A stretch of DNA of 64,000 nucleotides from Desulfoferula mesophila. GTDB lineage: Bacteria > Desulfobacterota > Desulfarculia > Desulfarculales > Desulfarculaceae. The stretch is from NCBI RefSeq assembly GCF_037076455.1, contig NZ_AP028679.1, positions 263,501 through 327,500 on the forward strand, written 5' to 3'. Position 1 is the stretch's first letter; the number at the start of each line of letters is the position of its first letter. Below are positions 60,372-64,000 of this stretch, piece after piece. Made by a program: the position numbers and the translations under genes. The notes under the pieces were generated by a model. The model was not told the origin of the DNA. It saw only the letters and a program-made list of their open reading frames with translations, and did not search any database.

Positions 60372-60388
60372 GTATTACATAATAATAC
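60372..60388. promoter_or_regulatory. Zur/Fur-like palindrome
   Basis: GTATTA-n5-TAATAC, perfect arms, 22 bp ahead of the ZnuA-like start on the minus strand. Position and AT-rich form fit a metal-responsive operator. Confidence 0.5.
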
Positions 60389-60671
60389 CAGAAAGGCCGT
60401 TGGTGTGAATGCCTCCTCTAGGAGTGGACGTTTACCGTTCGAGGGAGCGCGGGAGAGGGGTAGGCGGCGCTGAACTCTGCCCCTGTCCTGCCTAACCTCA
60501 GATTAGCGTAGGTTGGGTAGAGCGAAGCGAAACCCAACAATTCCCATTGCCTGGTCACGCCTCTGTCGCTGGGGCGATGCCGCCCCACCCGGGGGAAGTC
60601 GAAGATCACCACGTCGCATCTACCCGGAGATGCTCCTCGTGATGACGGCTATTACTGGCAGGAGAGGGATC

Positions 60672-62033
60672 TCAGACGATGTCGGTCCTGAGGTTGATGC
60701 CGTAGTCCTTGATGCGCTTCCACACCGTGACCCGGCTGACCCCCAACACCCGGGCCGCCTGGGACTGGTTGCCTCCGCACTGCCTGAGCACTTCCACCAG
60801 GTGCTGGCGGTCCAGGGAGGGCCGGCCCCGGCGGTGGGCCGGGGCGCTTTCGCCGCCGGCGATCTTGGGGGGCAGGTGCTCGGCGGCGATGAGCCCGCCG
60901 GGGCAGAGCACAAAGGCGTACTCCACCGCGTTGATCAGCTCGCGCACGTTGCCCGGCCAGGGATAGGCCAGCAGGCGCTCCATGGCGCCGGGGGTTACTC
61001 CGGTGATGGGCTTGCCGCTCTTGAGGGCGATGCGCTGGATGCCGTGGTGGGCGATGAGCGGGATGTCTTCCAGACGCCGCCGGAGGGGCGGCACGTTCAG
61101 GGGCACCACGTTGATGCGGTAAAAGAGGTCCTCGCGGAACTCGCCCTGGGCGATGAGGCTGTCCAGATCCTGGTTGGTGGCGGTGATGATGCGCACGTCC
61201 ACGTCGATGGGCTGGTGGTCGCCCACCCGCTCTATCTCGCGGTTTTCCAGCACCCGCAGGAGCTTGACCTGGGTGGCCAGGGGCACGTCGCCGATCTCGT
61301 CCAAGAAGATGTCGCCCCCGTGGGCCGCCTCGAAGCGCCCCACCCGGGTGCGCTCGGCCCCGGTGAAGGCCCCGCGCACGTGGCCGAACAGCTCGCTTTC
61401 GAGCAGGCTCTCGTTAAGGGCGGCGCAGTTCACCTTGATGAAGGGCTCCTCGCGGCGGGGGCCAAGTTGATGGATGGCCCGGGCCACCAGCTCCTTGCCG
61501 GTGCCGCTTTCCCCGTGGATGAGCACCGGGGCTTCGCTGGCGGACACGTTTTCGATGAGGTCGAACAGGCGCTGCATGGCCTCGCTGCGCCCCAGGATGC
61601 CGTAGCGGCCGTCTTCCTGGCCCCGCAGGGTGCGGCGCAGGTCGGTGATCTCCTGCTCCTTCTTGGCCAGCTCGCTGATGTCGATGAGCGTCTCCACCGC
61701 GCCCAAAGCCTGGCCGTTTTCGTCCTTGAGCACCGAGGCCCGCTTGATGACGTCCACCTGTTGGCCGTCCTTGTTGGTGATGGTGCAGCGCTTGGCCCTT
61801 ACCGAGCCGTCCACGAAAAGCTGGCACCACTTGGGCCCGGGCCCTTGGCCCACGATGCTGCATCCGGTGCAGCCCAGCACCTTGCAGTTGCGGCCCACCA
61901 GCTCGCCTTGCGAATAGCCGGTGAGCTCCTCGGCCGCCGGGTTCATGGCCACTATGGAGCCGAAGTCGTCCACCACCAGCAGGCCGTCCTGCATGGTGTC
62001 CATCACCGTCTTCCAATAGGGGGTCAAATCCAT
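60672..62033 (-). CDS. Sigma-54-dependent activator with PAS domain (Fis family)
   Basis: 453 residues. PAS about 5-125 with an unusual Cys-rich loop ('GRNCKVLGCTGCSIVGQG', then 'KWCQLF'), AAA+ with 'GESGTGKE', 'GAFTGA' and 'DEIGDVPL', and Fis helix 'QAARVLGVSRVTVWKRIKDY'. The Cys residues could bind iron-sulfur or sense sulfur or redox species. It is divergent from the selenoprotein gene, with GTTAAC repeats and a -24/-12 promoter between, so that gene is the probable target. Confidence 0.94.
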   Translation of the reverse strand: MDLTPYWKTVMDTMQDGLLVVDDFGSIVAMNPAAEELTGYSQGELVGRNCKVLGCTGCSIVGQGPGPKWCQLFVDGSVRAKRCTITNKDGQQVDVIKRASVLKDENGQALGAVETLIDISELAKKEQEITDLRRTLRGQEDGRYGILGRSEAMQRLFDLIENVSASEAPVLIHGESGTGKELVARAIHQLGPRREEPFIKVNCAALNESLLESELFGHVRGAFTGAERTRVGRFEAAHGGDIFLDEIGDVPLATQVKLLRVLENREIERVGDHQPIDVDVRIITATNQDLDSLIAQGEFREDLFYRINVVPLNVPPLRRRLEDIPLIAHHGIQRIALKSGKPITGVTPGAMERLLAYPWPGNVRELINAVEYAFVLCPGGLIAAEHLPPKIAGGESAPAHRRGRPSLDRQHLVEVLRQCGGNQSQAARVLGVSRVTVWKRIKDYGINLRTDIV

Positions 62034-62061
62034 AGCCAGCCGCCAGTGTTAATTAATAACT

Positions 62062-62086
62062 GTTAACTTAATGGTTAACCGTTAAC
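62062..62086. promoter_or_regulatory. GTTAAC repeats beside the activator gene
   Basis: Three GTTAAC palindromes (62062-62067, 62074-62079, 62081-62086) start 29 bp from the activator's start codon; a fourth is at 62324-62329. They are likely binding sites of the activator for autoregulation and for the divergent gene. Confidence 0.5.
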
Positions 62087-62489
62087 GCTCCGCTTCAAGG
62101 CTTGGCCCAGGCGTTTGCCATAAAATACAGATACTTGACTGCAAGAGCCTGGCCGGGGGACGCGGGGGTCACGACCCGCCATTGCTGATAAAAGCAAAAC
62201 ACCTGCCAACTTTGCCGACCCTTTCGTGCTTTTAATGCTTCCCCACTCCGTGGCCCTGGTTGGGGTGGGTATATATCCGCTTTAATTAAAAAGATAAATA
62301 GTCTTCTCCATCAACGGGGCCGGGTTAACTCAAAGCTTCTCCAGCGGCTTACTAGGCGTTCAATTCACACTTGTTATATTAACACATGTTCAAAAACTTA
62401 ACATAAAGTTCCTTTGTCCTGGGTGTTTTAGGGACACAAAATAGACATAATCAACTGAATATCAATCAATTAAACGAGAAACCCGATAA

Positions 62490-62505
62490 TGGCATGGGTG
62501 TTGCT
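62490..62505 (+). promoter_or_regulatory. Sigma-54 (-24/-12) promoter of the selenoprotein gene
   Basis: TGGCATGGGTGTTGCT matches TGGCACGrnnnTTGCW with one change (C to T). Transcription would start near 62517, leaving a leader of about 110 nt. Confidence 0.75.
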
Positions 62506-62626
62506 GTGTTTGCCCTTACCGCCTGGCCGCCCCCAAGTGAGCAGGCGTTAAGTCGCGATTTACAGGTCGGGACGGGATTGGCAGCCGCCCGGCAGGTAAG
62601 CCATATCAACTCACGGAGGTAGACAC

Positions 62627-63997
62627 ATGATTGCTAAAGCCCTTAGGCGCGCCTCTTTGCTGGCCCTGCTTTTGGTCGCGGGGGTGGGCGCCTCCCTGGT
62701 CCCGGCGGCCCCGGTCCAGGCCGAGGTGATGGCCAACCAGAAATGCTTGAAGTGCCACGCCGAGCTCAAGGACATGGAAAACGTGGTGGCCGGCGACTTT
62801 CAAAGCCGCTCGGGCAAGGCCAAGTCCATTTCGGTGATGGTGGCTCCGGGCAAGAACATCATCCTCAAGTTCACCCCCGAAACCACGGTGGAGAACGTCC
62901 CCAATATCAAGGCCCTCAAAAAGCCCATCCCGGTGCAGGTCACCTACAAGAAGGTGGGCTCGGACCTGGTGGCCACCGAGATCGTGGCCAAGCCGGTGAT
63001 CAAGGTCTCCGACAAGCAGCTCATCAAGGTGGACGAGCTGGCCGCCTTGGTGGCCCAGGGGCCGGACAAGGGCGGTTACACCCTGGTGGACTCCCGTCCG
63101 CCCATCCGCTTCAACGAGGGCCACATTCCCACTTCCATCAACATGCCCTTCCCCAAGATGCCCGACATGATGGGCAAGCTGCCCAAGGACAAGAGCAAGC
63201 TGGTCATCTTCTACTGTGAAGGCTTCAGATGAGTGCTCTCGCCCATGGCCGCCAGGTTGGCGGAAAAAAAGGGTTACACCAACGTCAAGGTCTTCCACGC
63301 CGGCATGCCCGCCTGGAAGAAGGCGGGCCATCCCGCCCTTACCACCTCTGATTTCGTCAAGAAACGCTTGGGCTACATCGTGGTCATCGACACCCGCGGG
63401 GTCGAGGCCGCCAAAAAGGGCCACGTGCAGGGCGCGGTGGCCATACCCAAGGCCAAGGTCATCGCCGAGCGCGAGCAGTTCCCCCTGGACACCAAGGCCT
63501 ACATCGTGCTCTACGGCCAGAACACCGACATGGCCGGTCTCAAGGATATCGCCAAGACCATCGGCACCTGGGGATATCAGAACGTGGCCATCCTGCAGGG
63601 CGGCTACGACGGCTGGGTAAAGGACAACGGGCCCATCCAGAAGGACCTGGTCAGCACCCAGATCTTCTATCTGCCCCGTCCCCACCCGGGCGAGATCACC
63701 GGCGACGAGTTCATGAACATCGTGCGCAACCATCCCCAGGGCAAGCTGATCCTGGACGTGCGCACCACCGCCGAGGCCGCCGGAGGCATGCTGCCCGGCG
63801 CGGTGAACATCCCGGTGGACGAACTCAGCGCCCGCCTGGGCGAGCTGCCCAAGGACAAGGAGATCATCACCCATTGCCGCACCGGCCTGCGCGCGGAGAT
63901 GGGCTACAACATCCTCAAGAACGCCGGATACAACTCCCGCTTCTTGAACGACAAGGTCACCATTCTCCAGACCCAGGTTTTCTGCTGCTATAAGTAG
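62627..63997 (+). CDS. Selenocysteine-containing triple-rhodanese protein with heme c motif
   Basis: Read through TGA at 63230-63232 this is a single 456-residue protein. Signal peptide about 1-32; C40-L-K-C43-H44, a c-type heme motif; rhodanese domain 1 (about 135-235) with active loop 'YC197EGFR-U202-VLSPMAARL', where U is the TGA codon at a place usually held by Cys; domain 2 (about 240-335) without an active-site Cys ('VLYGQNTD'); domain 3 (about 355-445) with C417 in 'THCRTGLRAEM'; final 'FCCYK'. A hairpin CCGCC-AGGTT-GGCGG starts 16 nt after TGA, as in bacterial SECIS elements. Likely a periplasmic sulfur or selenium transfer protein. ACGGAGGT precedes the start. Confidence 0.86.
63249..63263 (+). 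promoter_or_regulatory. SECIS-like hairpin
   Basis: Stem CCGCC/GGCGG, loop AGGTT with the GG(U) found in bacterial SECIS apical loops, 16 nt downstream of the UGA at 63230. Distance and loop fit SelB recognition. Confidence 0.7.
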
Positions 63998-64000
63998 CGG

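Larger units (their letters stand above)
62034..62626. other. Divergent regulatory region
   Basis: 590 bp, clearly AT-rich against its surroundings. Contains GTTAAC at 62062, 62074, 62081 and 62324, the palindrome TGTTA-TAT-TAACA at 62372-62384, and a sigma-54 promoter at 62490. No gene is seen. Its length and richness in inverted sites point to enhancer-type control. Confidence 0.65.

Noticed and set aside
63216-63620. Separate 134-codon frame across the UGA region
   Set aside because: It is a shifted reading of the rhodanese gene. The rhodanese frame itself continues through the TGA with strong domain similarity on both sides.
1-64000. CRISPR arrays, rRNA genes and complete tRNA genes
   Set aside because: I looked for regular spaced repeats, rRNA signatures and full cloverleaf sequences. 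Only the half tRNA-Thr at 3726 and a D-arm-like fragment near 855 were seen.

Overview
The window looks like a chromosome segment of a GC-rich anaerobic deltaproteobacterium (Desulfobacterota). A Desulfarculus-like sulfate reducer is a reasonable guess, but no ribosomal or other typing gene is present. Supporting signs are a superoxide reductase, NuoEFG-like subunits next to an HdrA-MvhD fusion, several sigma-54 activators with Cys-containing PAS domains, c-type heme motifs in sensors and small periplasmic proteins, TRAP transporters, and an apparent UGA-encoded selenoprotein.

Layout. 1-3772 is a lower-GC, partly decayed accessory region: a partial methyltransferase, superoxide reductase, a Cys-motif protein, a duplicated zinc-ribbon protein and two copies of a degraded flank. 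It ends at a 3' half of a tRNA-Thr(CGT), which looks like an attachment-site remnant. 3965-18930 is a large catabolic cluster: GntR regulator, glycerate 2-kinase, an enolase paralog lacking several catalytic residues, a creatinase/M24 protein, a DctPQM TRAP transporter, two mandelate-racemase-type enzymes, an FAH-family enzyme, a D-2-hydroxyacid dehydrogenase, an MmsA-type dehydrogenase and a class III aminotransferase. 19001-21013 is an insertion-sequence nest (one IS3-family element inside another) next to a truncated corrinoid-protein gene. 21766-26852 holds a MarR regulator, a betaine-type ABC transporter and a porin. 27053 is a 30-residue peptide resembling a lasso-type RiPP leader. 27661-31700 is a run of poorly known periplasmic or membrane proteins (cytochrome, Tat-exported metallo-beta-lactamase-fold protein, multi-spanning membrane protein, two unknowns).

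31898-33833 holds an aminotransferase and a metallohydrolase. 33925-42156 is a signalling block: receiver, UspA, receiver-kinase and a heme-motif kinase on one strand, then two sigma-54 activators. The kinase operon has a good -24/-12 promoter and three GTTGC-n-GCAAC palindromes upstream. 43655-49105 is an NADH-linked NuoEFG/HdrA electron-transfer operon. 49460-56627 holds a second hydroxyacid dehydrogenase, a lytic transglycosylase, a second TRAP system and an MFS carrier. 57686-60350 is a probable zinc-related membrane cluster. 60672-63997 is a sigma-54 activator divergent from a secreted protein with a heme c motif and three rhodanese domains, whose first active site carries an in-frame UGA followed by a SECIS-like hairpin.

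How the genes fit together. The 4-19 kb cluster reads as uptake of an organic acid followed by dehydration, cleavage and reduction to glycerate and 2-phosphoglycerate. The 34-49 kb region links heme or redox sensing to low-potential electron transfer. The most notable single item is the selenoprotein at 62627-63997. The enolase paralog, the orphan leader peptide and the sigma-54 circuits are the next best leads.
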